This document shows positions 1 to 5,464 of a DNA stretch of 7,152 bases, piece after piece; positions within the stretch are counted from its first letter, which is position 1, and every line of letters begins with the position of its first letter. Position numbers and translations under genes: made by a program. The stretch comes from an uncultured Clostridia bacterium. GTDB taxonomy: Bacteria > Bacillota > Clostridia > Oscillospirales > CAG-272. Where the stretch lies: NCBI GenBank assembly GCA_937884385.1, contig CALGCW010000095.1, positions 1-7,152 of the forward strand. The letters are read 5' to 3'. Under the pieces are notes generated by a model. That model was not told the DNA's origin, did no database searches, and saw only the letters and a list, made by a program, of their open reading frames with translations.

Positions 1-33
1 AGCCGTTTATTCAACTTTCGGCTACGTGCAATA

Positions 34-225
34 GTAGCAAATTACAGATTTTCGAAGCGCCTGTTAAAATGCGAAGAAAATCGTTATGTGTTGTGACGCG
101 TCACAACACAATTTGCGCGAAATTTTAGTGCGAAGCTGATTAAAGCTTTTGCGGAGCTTTTCTCGAAAAGCGACCCTTCTTACGCAAAGTAACTCCCCTA
201 CAAATCAAAATTTGAAAAATGGTAG
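34..225 (+). repeat. Interspersed intergenic repeat, copy A (fullest copy)
   Basis: This gene-free stretch shares long exact blocks with the reverse complement of 3540-3740. Bases 34-55 match 3719-3740 (22 nt), 76-93 match 3694-3711 (18 nt) and 102-123 match 3666-3687 (22 nt). It contains a perfect 24-bp palindrome at 87-110 (half-site TGTGTTGTGACG). It also has a hairpin at 156-171, GCTTTTC-TC-GAAAAGC, whose counterparts in the other copies keep pairing while changing sequence. No ORF with a ribosome binding site lies in it. It is a dispersed, structured element of unknown family. It could be a MITE-like or REP-like repeat; no transposase or target-site duplication is visible. Confidence 0.8.
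87..110. repeat. Perfect 24-bp palindrome inside repeat copy A
   Basis: The sequence from 87 to 110 equals its own reverse complement, with half-site TGTGTTGTGACG and centre ACGCGT. The equivalent place in copy B (3679-3700) keeps the outer TGTGTTG/CAACACA arms but has a changed centre. The conserved part is therefore the hairpin arms rather than the exact middle. Confidence 0.85.
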
Positions 226-244
226 GACGAGGTTAAAATAGATA

Positions 245-273
245 TTGCTTTTATTATTCTTTCGTGATATAAT
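245..273 (+). promoter_or_regulatory. Extended -10 sigma-A-like promoter for the HD-domain gene
   Basis: A perfect TATAAT lies at 268-273 with the extended TG at 265-266, and TTGCTT at 245-250 sits 17 nt upstream as the -35. The start codon follows 32 nt after the -10, preceded by AAGGAGA at 294-300, which is 5 nt from the ATG. This is read from consensus only. Confidence 0.75.
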
Positions 274-305
274 CAAATCAATAAAACGATAACAAGGAGA
301 ATTTT

Positions 306-902
306 ATGGGAATTCTTGAAAACAAGCAGAAATTTATTGATATCTACAAGGCGAATATAAAAAGAGAGGGTGCGGACAGGCTTCTTGACTACCTTTGCGC
401 GTCCGACTTCTTTACTGCGCCTGCATCGACTCGCTTTCACGGCTCGTACCCCGGCGGACTTTGCGAGCACAGCCTTAACGTTTATGAGTGTCTTAAGGAC
501 ATAATGGACCGCCCGAGAATGAAGGACGTTTACGGTATTGACTATTATTCCGACGAGAGCATTGCCATCGTCAGCCTTCTTCACGATCTTTGCAAGGTGG
601 ATTTTTACGTGGAGTCCACGCGAAACGTAAAGGAGAACGGAATGTGGAAGAGCGTGCCCTTCTATACCATTGACGACAAGCTCCCCTACGGTCACGGCGA
701 GAAGAGTGTTTACATAGTTTCGGGCTTTATGCGTCTTACGCGTGACGAGGCGTTTGCTATCCGTTATCATATGGGCTTTTCAAACTGCAATCCCCAGGAG
801 ATAAACAACGTATCCCGCGCGTTTGAGATGTTCCCGCTTGCTTTTGCGGTCAGCGTTGCGGATATGGAGGCATCATACTTTATTGAGGGGAGCAAGGAAT
901 AA
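306..902 (+). CDS. HD-domain protein, probable metal-dependent hydrolase
   Basis: This 198-residue protein carries the spaced residues of the HD superfamily. They are His55 (in CEHSLNVY), His93-Asp94 with Lys97 (LLHDLCKVDF), His130 (YGHGEKS), His155 (IRYHMG) and Asp186 (VADMEAS). In that superfamily such residues bind one or two metals and hydrolyse phosphate esters, often of nucleotides; the substrate here cannot be told. There is no signal peptide or membrane helix, so it is likely cytoplasmic. The ATG at 306 has a well-placed AAGGAGA and a strong promoter upstream. Bacterial and phage genomes carry similar short HD proteins annotated only as hydrolases. It is probably co-transcribed with the LRR lipoprotein that starts about 25 nt downstream, though no functional link between them is evident. 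Confidence 0.85.
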   Translation: MGILENKQKFIDIYKANIKREGADRLLDYLCASDFFTAPASTRFHGSYPGGLCEHSLNVYECLKDIMDRPRMKDVYGIDYYSDESIAIVSLLHDLCKVDFYVESTRNVKENGMWKSVPFYTIDDKLPYGHGEKSVYIVSGFMRLTRDEAFAIRYHMGFSNCNPQEINNVSRAFEMFPLAFAVSVADMEASYFIEGSKE

Positions 903-927
903 TTAATTCTTGCTTGTGTTGAAATAT

Positions 928-2553
928 ATGAAAAAACCAATTATAATTAGGTTCTTGCTGCTCGCGATCCTGATATCAACGGCAATTGTGCTTTTCGCTT
1001 GCTATAATCCGCAGGGAGGAGGCATGCTCTTCACGGAGGTGGAGGGCGGTTATCAGATAACGGGTGTATCCGGCAAGGGCAGGTTTTATAAGAATTTTGT
1101 AATTAATATTCCAAGTGAATACAACGGAAAGCCCGTTGTCGCAATTTCAGAATCGGCATTCTTGGGTTATACGAGCCTTATTGAGGTCACTATTCCCGAA
1201 ACGGTCAAGGTGATCGGCAACAATGCCTTTGAAAACTGCGTTTTGCTGACGGAGATCGATATACCGAGCAGTGTGACAAGGATCGGAAGCGATGCTTTTG
1301 CAGGCTGTGCTTTGCTTGCCACGGCAGAAATCCCCGATTCGGTGAAGGAGTTGGGCTCGGGCGTTTTTTCGGGTTGCGTATGCCTGCAAAAGGTAAACAT
1401 AGGCTCGGGTATTTCAGTGATCCCACGCGATGCGTTTAACGGCTGTGTCGAATTGAAAACGGTTAATTTGCCCGAATGTATCGAGCTTATCGGCTTTAAT
1501 GCATTCAACGGCTGCGCGGCACTTAAAAGCATTAAGATCCCAAGCTCGGTCAAGACTATCTCGGGCGGCGCATTTTCAAGCTGCTCATCGCTGGACGGCA
1601 TAAAGCTTCCCGACGGCTTACAGCGTATTGGCGAATATGGATTTGCTTACTGTAATTCGTTGACGGAGATAGCTGTTCCCGAGTCGGTTGAGATCTTGGG
1701 AGATCTGGTCTTTAGCGGCTGTACGAGTCTTTCAAGCATTGAGTTCGCCGAGGAAAGCAATTTAAAGCAGATAGGTATGATGGCGTTTCAGAATTGCCAA
1801 TCGCTTACAAATCTTGTCTTGCCTTCTGGAATAGAGGTTTACGGTGCAGAGCTTTTTAGTGGGTGTACTTCGTTGACCACCGTTTCTTTGGGAGATCTGA
1901 AGGAGGGCGCGAACGTATTTGGCGACAATCCAAGCATAATGAAGGTTATCTTTACGGGAGGATTGGAAGATGGGTTTTTCCCGAGCGATCTTGCCGTCAC
2001 GACGCTTATATTTGATACGGGAGTCACACGTATTCCCTTATGGTGCTTTATGGATCATCCCAATATCACTCACGTTGAGATCGGAGATACCGTGACGGAG
2101 ATCGGACAGGAGTGCTTTGCCGGCTGTGAAGGACTCAAGACTGTAGTGATCGGCGACGGATTAAAGCAATTGGCTGAATGTGCCTTTATGCGCTGTGTGT
2201 CGCTTGAAAACGTCACTCTTGGAGCATCACTTGAGATCATTGACAGGTGCGCTTTTTCGGAATGTCCTGCGTTAAAGAGCATGGAGTGCCCTGAGTCACT
2301 CAAGATAATTAAGGAATATGCCTTCTCCGATTCTGTGAGACTTGAGAGTATATATCTTCCTGCGGGACTTGTTTCCATAGGTGATACTGCGTTTATAAAC
2401 TGTTCTTCACTTGATAGTATTACCTTTGGCGGAACGGTTGAACAGTGGCAGGCAGTTGAAAAGAACTACTGTTGGGACGAGGGGACCGGGGATTATACCG
2501 TTTATTGCACTGACGGACAGGTTGCAAAGGACGGCACGGTCACATATAAATAG
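928..2553 (+). CDS. BspA-like leucine-rich-repeat (LRR_5) surface lipoprotein
   Basis: From the ATG at 928 the protein is 541 residues. It begins with Met-Lys-Lys and a long hydrophobic stretch ending VLFAC, a plausible lipobox with Cys25 as the lipidated residue (Phe at -2 is not ideal). About 18 tandem repeats of roughly 23 residues follow, from about 76 to 505. They have the BspA/TpLRR pattern AFxxCxSLxxIxIPxSVxxIG. A short C-terminal cap follows, beginning GGTVEQWQAV and containing YTVYCTDG, which is typical of these proteins. The repeats around residues 320-370 (NPSIMKVIF to LIFDTGVTRIP) are irregular. The start is uncertain: AAGGA at 894-898 would better suit a TTG at 910 (six extra residues), and no good ribosome binding site precedes 928. 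The family is usually an exported surface protein linked to adhesion or protein binding; the ligand is unknown. It ends at a shared bidirectional terminator. Confidence 0.9.
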   Translation: MKKPIIIRFLLLAILISTAIVLFACYNPQGGGMLFTEVEGGYQITGVSGKGRFYKNFVINIPSEYNGKPVVAISESAFLGYTSLIEVTIPETVKVIGNNAFENCVLLTEIDIPSSVTRIGSDAFAGCALLATAEIPDSVKELGSGVFSGCVCLQKVNIGSGISVIPRDAFNGCVELKTVNLPECIELIGFNAFNGCAALKSIKIPSSVKTISGGAFSSCSSLDGIKLPDGLQRIGEYGFAYCNSLTEIAVPESVEILGDLVFSGCTSLSSIEFAEESNLKQIGMMAFQNCQSLTNLVLPSGIEVYGAELFSGCTSLTTVSLGDLKEGANVFGDNPSIMKVIFTGGLEDGFFPSDLAVTTLIFDTGVTRIPLWCFMDHPNITHVEIGDTVTEIGQECFAGCEGLKTVVIGDGLKQLAECAFMRCVSLENVTLGASLEIIDRCAFSECPALKSMECPESLKIIKEYAFSDSVRLESIYLPAGLVSIGDTAFINCSSLDSITFGGTVEQWQAVEKNYCWDEGTGDYTVYCTDGQVAKDGTVTYK

Positions 2554-2566
2554 AACAAAAAAGAAC

Positions 2567-2596
2567 AGAGCACTCGGATCTGAGTGCTCTATTTTT
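2567..2596. terminator. Bidirectional rho-independent terminator between convergent genes
   Basis: The stem AGAGCACTC (2567-2575) pairs perfectly with GAGTGCTCT (2582-2590) around a 6-nt loop. ATTTTTG follows on the plus strand. On the minus strand the complement of the A-rich run at 2557-2562 gives a T tract after a 4-nt gap. The minus-strand transferase stop codon (2589-2591) lies within the stem end. Confidence 0.9.
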
Positions 2597-3158
2597 GTAT
2601 TATTTCGATCTTTTTATCCGGGGGAGTGCAGACTGTGAGGATGGACGAGTTAACGGTCAAGGTAGTGAAGCTTGCTCCGTAAAGGTCGGGGCGCGTGCTG
2701 TCAAGCTGGACAAAGGGTGCGCAGTCGCTTTTAAGAAATTTATAGAGCGCTTCCTTTTTTGTCCAGATCTCGATATAGTTGGCACCGTTTTTTAGCGCAT
2801 TCTGCTCGTTTTCGGTAAGAAAGCGGGTGGAGCTTGTTTGATGCTCGATGTCCTCTATATCGATGCCAACGTAATCACGGAAAAAATCCGATATTGCGAC
2901 GGCAACATAGGCTTTGGAGTGGGAGATGGAGATATCCGTTTTTAGTCCTGTGAGGCTTGGTCTGCCCTGCGTACTGTAATCAAGAGCGCTTCGCTGTTCA
3001 TCGGTGAGCAAGGAGAGGGCGCAGAGAGATGCGGTACGGAGCGCTTCGTTGGTCTTTTTTGCGAGTCTTGCGCGTGCGCGGTCTGAGAGTGTGGATGTTA
3101 CTCTATGCTCTTCTTCGGGTGTCAGCTTGCATATTTTTTTGACGTAAACCTTGATCAT
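2589..3158 (-). CDS. 4'-phosphopantetheinyl transferase, Sfp/AcpT-like
   Basis: This 189-residue protein has the ordered motifs of the Sfp-type family. They are GRPSL (65-69), ISISHS (76-81, with His80), VGIDIEDIE (97-105, whose acidic residues Asp100 and Glu102 bind Mg2+) and WTKKEALYK (132-140, with Glu136). Family members transfer phosphopantetheine from coenzyme A to a serine of acyl or peptidyl carrier proteins, so it should be a cytoplasmic activator of carrier proteins. No carrier protein, PKS or NRPS gene is in the window, so its client is unknown. The length is slightly short of Bacillus Sfp but normal for compact clostridial members. The ATG at 3158 is supported by AAAGGAGG at 3166-3173, 7 nt away. 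It is transcribed towards the LRR gene and away from the 58-residue membrane protein. Confidence 0.9.
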   Translation of the reverse strand: MIKVYVKKICKLTPEEEHRVTSTLSDRARARLAKKTNEALRTASLCALSLLTDEQRSALDYSTQGRPSLTGLKTDISISHSKAYVAVAISDFFRDYVGIDIEDIEHQTSSTRFLTENEQNALKNGANYIEIWTKKEALYKFLKSDCAPFVQLDSTRPDLYGASFTTLTVNSSILTVCTPPDKKIEIIQK

Positions 3159-3190
3159 AGCTGTGCCTCCTTTCGCATTTTCTTGATTTC

Positions 3191-3219
3191 ATTATAAGGC
3201 ATTTTGCAGAAAAATACAA
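3191..3219 (-). promoter_or_regulatory. Promoter for the phosphopantetheinyl transferase
   Basis: On the minus strand TATAAT (3191-3196) is preceded 17 nt upstream by TTGTAT (3214-3219). It lies about 33 nt before the ATG. The -10 is perfect and the -35 matches at three of six positions. Confidence 0.6.
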
Positions 3220-3238
3220 GTGGATTTTCAAAAAAGCA

Positions 3239-3265
3239 TTGTCGGGGCGTATATTTTGCTATTAT
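3239..3265 (+). promoter_or_regulatory. Probable extended -10 promoter for the 58-residue protein
   Basis: TGCTATTAT at 3257-3265 is an extended -10. TTGTCG at 3239-3244 is a possible -35, but the 15-nt spacer is short, so the extended -10 may carry the activity. The -10 region TGCTATTATT also occurs in the nrdR promoter. Confidence 0.5.
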
Positions 3266-3311
3266 TGGGAAAATCTATTACTACTAAATCAGTTTTTGGG
3301 AGGGTGATGGA

Positions 3312-3488
3312 ATGTTTAAAAGTAATATGGGTCTTATGATTGGCGCGGTTGCGGGTGTGATGGTGCTCGGCGCAGCAGGGCTTATGCTTGGCAACACTAA
3401 GGCGGCACGCCGCAGAAGAATGATCAAAAAGGCGGTAAAGACCGTTCACAACGTTGGTTGCGCGGTGCAGAGAATGACCTCGTTTTGA
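3312..3488 (+). CDS. 58-residue small membrane protein, unrecognised family
   Basis: This short reading frame has every sign of being a real gene: a promoter-like region, GGGAGGG at 3298-3304 set 7 nt before the ATG, and a strong terminator 6 nt after the TGA. The protein starts MFKSNMGLMI and has one hydrophobic helix (about residues 6-28) rich in small residues (GAVAGVMVLGAAGLMLG, several GxxxG spacings). A very basic segment follows (KAARRRRMIKK, 30-40), then an amphipathic tail containing one Cys. The topology is likely N-out/C-in by the positive-inside rule, with the helix able to self-associate. It superficially resembles the layout of YtxH-type small proteins, but I do not assign a family. 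It stands alone as a monocistronic unit. Confidence 0.8.
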   Translation: MFKSNMGLMIGAVAGVMVLGAAGLMLGNTKAARRRRMIKKAVKTVHNVGCAVQRMTSF

Positions 3489-3493
3489 AAGAG

Positions 3494-3522
3494 AGCCACT
3501 CCATTTTTGGAGTGGCTTTTTT
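3494..3522 (+). terminator. Rho-independent terminator after the 58-residue gene
   Basis: AGCCACTCC (3494-3502) pairs perfectly with GGAGTGGCT (3509-3517) around the loop ATTTTT, and a T run continues to 3522. It begins 6 nt after the stop codon. Confidence 0.93.
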
Positions 3523-3539
3523 GTGCGGCAATTGCGGGG

Positions 3540-3740
3540 AGAAGTTACAAAGGAAAGAATATGTTCTTTTTCGAGAAAAAGACCCGTGAACCCCCAACAC
3601 TTGGCTACGCTCGTTTCGGGGAACCCCTGTACACCAAAAAGATTTTTGTAGAGCTTCGCGGCAAGATTTCGCGCAAATTGTGTTGTGGCACATCAACACA
3701 TAACGATTTTCTCCCTTGTCGAAAATCTGTAATTTGCTAC
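3540..3740 (-). repeat. Interspersed repeat, copy B (inverted relative to copy A)
   Basis: Reading the minus strand, this copy shares three blocks of 18-22 identical nt with copy A in the same order (3719-3740, 3694-3711, 3666-3687). It has hairpin arms TGTGTTG/CAACACA at 3679-3700 and a second hairpin TCTTTTTC-GA-GAAAAAGA at 3565-3582. About 60 nt near 3583-3645, including a GGGGAACCCC-rich portion, have no counterpart in copy A. Long open frames cross it on both strands, but none has a ribosome binding site and they simply follow the repeat. Confidence 0.8.
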
Positions 3741-3802
3741 TCCCATACACAGACGAAGCCATATCTAAAGGCTATAATACAACAAACAAAATACAACCCC
3801 CC

Positions 3803-3833
3803 GTAGGGGCGCACCGCGTGCGTCCGCACCTAC
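3803..3833. repeat. GC-rich imperfect palindrome (GTAGGGGCGCAC type)
   Basis: The 31-nt stretch starts GTAGGGGCGCAC and ends GTCCGCACCTAC. Its outer arms GTAGG/CCTAC and inner GCGCAC/GTGCGT can pair with small bulges. It is far richer in G and C than its surroundings and resembles a short intergenic palindromic repeat. A second copy is not present in this window. Confidence 0.55.
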
Positions 3834-3842
3834 AAATATATT

Positions 3843-3873
3843 CCCAATTTTGGACTTTGCATTTTGCATTTAC
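3843..3873 (-). repeat. AAATGCAAAATGC-type intergenic repeat motif
   Basis: The minus strand reads AAATGCAAAATGCAAA, then GTCC, then AAAATTGGG. The plus strand at 6963-6984 has the same motif without a 7-nt segment (GTCCAAA). This makes it a second, independent short repeat found in both gene-free places. Confidence 0.65.
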
Positions 3874-3876
3874 CTC

Positions 3877-3976
3877 CCGCAAACCCAAGCGATAAAAGCT
3901 TTTTTGGTTACTTTTTTCTCGAAAAAAGTAACTTCTCTTAAGTAAAGTCACTTCTCTATAAATAAAAATTTGATGA
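3877..3976 (+). repeat. Interspersed repeat, partial copy C
   Basis: This stretch aligns with the 3' half of copy A (about 132-213). Shared elements are AAGC-GAT-AAAGCTTTT, the central CTCGAAAA hairpin, then AAGTAA-type boxes and AAAATTTGA. Its hairpin is a perfect 12-bp stem at 3907-3932 (GTTACTTTTTTC, loop TC, GAAAAAAGTAAC), longer than in copies A and B. The palindrome half seen in A and B is missing. It ends 9 nt before the stop codon of the minus-strand membrane protein. Confidence 0.65.
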
Positions 3977-3984
3977 GTGATAGA

Positions 3985-4236
3985 TTATTTTGTATTCTTT
4001 TTTCTTTCGTTGAGGTCCACAAAGAGGGTGACTGGAAGGAATATGTAGAGTGGGAGGCAGATGCTTTCAAGCATTTTGGGGTAGCGGTAGATGATGTCGC
4101 TATCACCGGCGGCGAGATCTGCGCGAAGGAGGACGGAAAGGTAAATGAGCGTTGCGGAGAACACGGCAAGTCCTGCGGCGAGCATCAAAAACGACGGGCG
4201 GTACATAGTTTCAAGATATTTTTTAACTTTTTTCAT
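3985..4236 (-). CDS. 83-residue membrane protein with two helices, function unknown
   Basis: The protein starts MKKVKKYLET and has two hydrophobic segments, about 15-37 (SFLMLAAGLAVFSATLIYLS) and about 56-74 (ESICLPLYIFLPVTLFVDL). It ends in a basic tail (NERKKNTK). Both ends are positively charged and probably cytoplasmic, with a short external loop between. The ATG has AAAGGAGA at 4243-4250, 6 nt away, and a good promoter upstream, which supports this strand over a 103-residue frame on the opposite strand. No catalytic motif is visible and I do not recognise the family. It is divergent from nrdR and ends at the edge of a repeat copy, with no obvious terminator of its own. Confidence 0.75.
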   Translation of the reverse strand: MKKVKKYLETMYRPSFLMLAAGLAVFSATLIYLSVLLRADLAAGDSDIIYRYPKMLESICLPLYIFLPVTLFVDLNERKKNTK

Positions 4237-4266
4237 TTGTATTCTCCTTTCAAGATTTTCAAAATG

Positions 4267-4296
4267 ATTATATCATTATAAGAGCATACTGTTCAA
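4267..4296 (-). promoter_or_regulatory. Promoter for the 83-residue membrane protein
   Basis: On the minus strand TATAAT (4267-4272) has an extended TG immediately upstream (TGATATAAT, the same nine bases as in the HD-gene promoter). TTGAAC (4291-4296) lies 18 nt upstream. A second TATAAT is at 4275-4280 on the same strand and could offer an alternative start site. Confidence 0.65.
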
Positions 4297-4337
4297 TGCA
4301 AAAATTATGGCAAAAACGATAAATTTTGTAAATTGCC

Positions 4338-4366
4338 TTTACAAACGGGCGAAAAAGTGCTATTAT
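4338..4366 (+). promoter_or_regulatory. Strong extended -10 promoter for nrdR
   Basis: TTTACA (4338-4343), a 17-nt spacer and TATTAT (4361-4366) with TG at 4358-4359 make a near-consensus sigma-A promoter. The ATG is 34 nt downstream. I see no sequence resembling a paired NrdR box overlapping it, so self-repression is not supported by this window. Confidence 0.75.
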
Positions 4367-4400
4367 TAGGTAAGTATTTGAATTGAAGGGAAGATTTTAT

Positions 4401-4847
4401 ATGAAATGTCCTGCTTGCGGTTATTTTGACAGTAAGGTTATAGATTCTCGTCCGTCGGCTGACGGAAGCAGTATTCGCCGCCGCCGTGAATGTCTTGAGT
4501 GCCAGAAAAGATTTACCACGTTTGAGACGGTTGAGGCAATGCAGATATTCGTGACGAAGAAAAGCGGAGAGAAGGAGATATTTGACAAGAATAAGCTTCT
4601 TTCCGGAGTCATCAAGGCTTGTCACAAGCGTCCTGTTGACCCCGTTGCCCTCGTTAACGAGATCGAGCTGGAGCTTCAGAACTCAATGAGGATCGAGATT
4701 ACGACCAAGGAGATAGGAGAGCTTGTTATGATTAAGCTCAAGGCGCTTGATGAGGTCGCGTACGTGCGTTTTGCGTCAGTTTATCGCGAGTTCAAGGACG
4801 TGGATACCTTCCTTAAGGAAATTAAAGATCTGATGAAGAAGAAATGA
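4401..4847 (+). CDS. nrdR: Transcriptional repressor NrdR
   Basis: This 148-residue protein matches NrdR along its full usual length. The N-terminal zinc ribbon has CPAC (Cys3, Cys6) and CLEC (Cys31, Cys34), separated by the basic stretch SIRRRRE. An ATP-cone domain (about 49-139) follows, with FVTKKSGEKEIFDKNKL and the conserved VAYVRFASVYREF near its end. NrdR proteins sense ATP/dATP through the cone and repress ribonucleotide reductase operons by binding paired NrdR boxes. No reductase gene is in the window, so the targets lie elsewhere. The ATG at 4401 is chosen over an in-frame TTG at 4383: MKCPxCG is the standard N-terminus and GAAGGGAAG (4385-4393) gives a binding site. It is monocistronic, between a strong promoter and a strong terminator. 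Confidence 0.97.
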   Translation: MKCPACGYFDSKVIDSRPSADGSSIRRRRECLECQKRFTTFETVEAMQIFVTKKSGEKEIFDKNKLLSGVIKACHKRPVDPVALVNEIELELQNSMRIEITTKEIGELVMIKLKALDEVAYVRFASVYREFKDVDTFLKEIKDLMKKK

Positions 4848-4856
4848 ATATAAAGA

Positions 4857-4890
4857 AAAAATCACCCGTTGCGAACGGGTGATTTTATTT
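4857..4890. terminator. Bidirectional rho-independent terminator after nrdR
   Basis: ATCACCCGTT (4861-4870) pairs perfectly with AACGGGTGAT (4874-4883) around GCG. The stem is extended by A/T pairs on each side, with TTTATTT after it. On the minus strand an A-rich flank gives a T tract, so it could also end the former XRE gene, whose stop codon lies at 4885-4887. Confidence 0.9.
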
Positions 4891-5055
4891 ATTTGCCTGT
4901 GTATCCAAGCTGTCTAAAAGTGAATCAATGGAAATGTCAAATATTTTGGCGAGTGCCTTGAGCTCAATATCGGTGACGAAGCGTTCGCCACTTTCTATTC
5001 TTTGTATCGCGTTTTTGTCGAGGTCGATGCCGTGTATCTGCATTATTACTATTTT
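4885..5055 (-). pseudogene. XRE/Cro-CI regulator, C-terminal fragment only
   Basis: The minus strand codes MQIHGIDLDKNAIQRIESGE and then RFVTDIELKALAKIFDISID before the stop. This is the second half of a Cro/CI-type helix-turn-helix domain (recognition helix and the following two helices) as found in roughly 65-residue XRE proteins. The first helices, normally about 15-25 residues upstream of MQIHG, are absent. Upstream of about 5050 the DNA instead belongs to an unrelated gene fragment on the other strand. A 64-residue frame starting at 5079 exists, but its first residues are antisense to that fragment and there is no convincing ribosome binding site. The protein would probably not fold or bind DNA normally. 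Confidence 0.75.
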
Positions 5056-5056
5056 G

Positions 5057-5464
5057 AAGAAAATAGCAACTGAATACAAAACACTTTACGTTATGGGAGG
5101 ACAAGGTGCCTCACTAAACGATTATGCAAAAAATCGATTTATAAATAACTATCCGTACAATCAAAGAGATGATAGAAAGCCCAAAATCAACGCTGCGACA
5201 GTCGATACCTTTGCGTTTGACTGTGTTGGATTGGTCAAGTATGTTTTGTGGGGATAGAATGGAACACTTAATCATTTCCACGGTGGAGCGAGCTATGGAT
5301 CAAACGGTATTGGTGATATGAGCATAAATAATATGCTGTCTCTATGCTCGGATGTGTCGACGGACTTTTCAAATAATAAACCCAGTGAGTTTTTGGTGTG
5401 TGCATTAAGTAACGGAACTATGAATGAATTGATGCTGACGCATCATGAATTGGCTCCGCCATGA
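5057..5464 (+). pseudogene. NlpC/P60-like peptidoglycan hydrolase fragment, truncated and interrupted
   Basis: The frame reads KKIATEYKTLYVMGGQGAS, then DTFAFDCVGLVKYVLWG, then TAG (5255-5257). It continues in the same frame with NGTLNHFHGGASYGSNGIGD and LCSDVSTDFSNN. This is the N-terminal half of NlpC/P60-like hydrolases of phage and mobile-element type; FDCVGL holds the likely catalytic Cys. In relatives known to me the residue after LWG is usually Trp, so TGG to TAG is the simplest cause of the stop. The start is missing, with the XRE fragment abutting it. Downstream of about 5385 the expected His-containing half is replaced by the hairpin array. It is a relic, probably of a decayed prophage or integrated element. 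The family call rests on recognition and was not searched. Confidence 0.7.

Noticed and set aside
273..770. 165-residue open frame on the minus strand
   Set aside because: It lies antisense to the HD-domain gene, has no ribosome binding site, and the plus-strand frame has clear HD motifs and a promoter.
910..927. TTG at 910 as the definite start of the LRR lipoprotein
   Set aside because: It has the better-spaced AAGGA, but ATG 928 gives the standard Met-Lys-Lys lipoprotein signal; left as an alternative.
3507..3806. 99-residue open frame on the plus strand across repeat copy B (and a 112-residue frame opposite)
   Set aside because: It starts within the terminator stem loop region, has no ribosome binding site and follows the non-coding repeat; its residues reflect hairpin sequence, not a domain.
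3907..3932. Terminator for the 83-residue membrane protein gene
   Set aside because: The perfect stem is followed on the minus strand by CCAAAAAAG rather than a T run, and the same hairpin position recurs in other repeat copies, so it is part of the repeat.
3970..4281. 103-residue plus-strand frame
   Set aside because: It is antisense to the 83-residue membrane protein, which has a good start site, ribosome binding site, promoter and proper hydrophobic segments.
4297..4400. Riboswitch or NrdR box in the nrdR leader
   Set aside because: The leader after the predicted -10 is only about 34 nt with no conserved aptamer-like folding, and no ACACNATATA-type paired boxes are visible.
4928..5257. 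109-residue plus-strand frame as an intact gene
   Set aside because: Its first 43 residues are antisense to the XRE fragment; only the part after about 5057 is gene-like, and it is a truncated hydrolase.
5255..5257. Recoded UAG (selenocysteine-like, pyrrolysine or suppressor readthrough)
   Set aside because: TAG serves as the ordinary stop of the LRR gene, the transferase and the glycosyltransferase, and the hydrolase frame is truncated at both ends, so a nonsense mutation in a relic is simpler.
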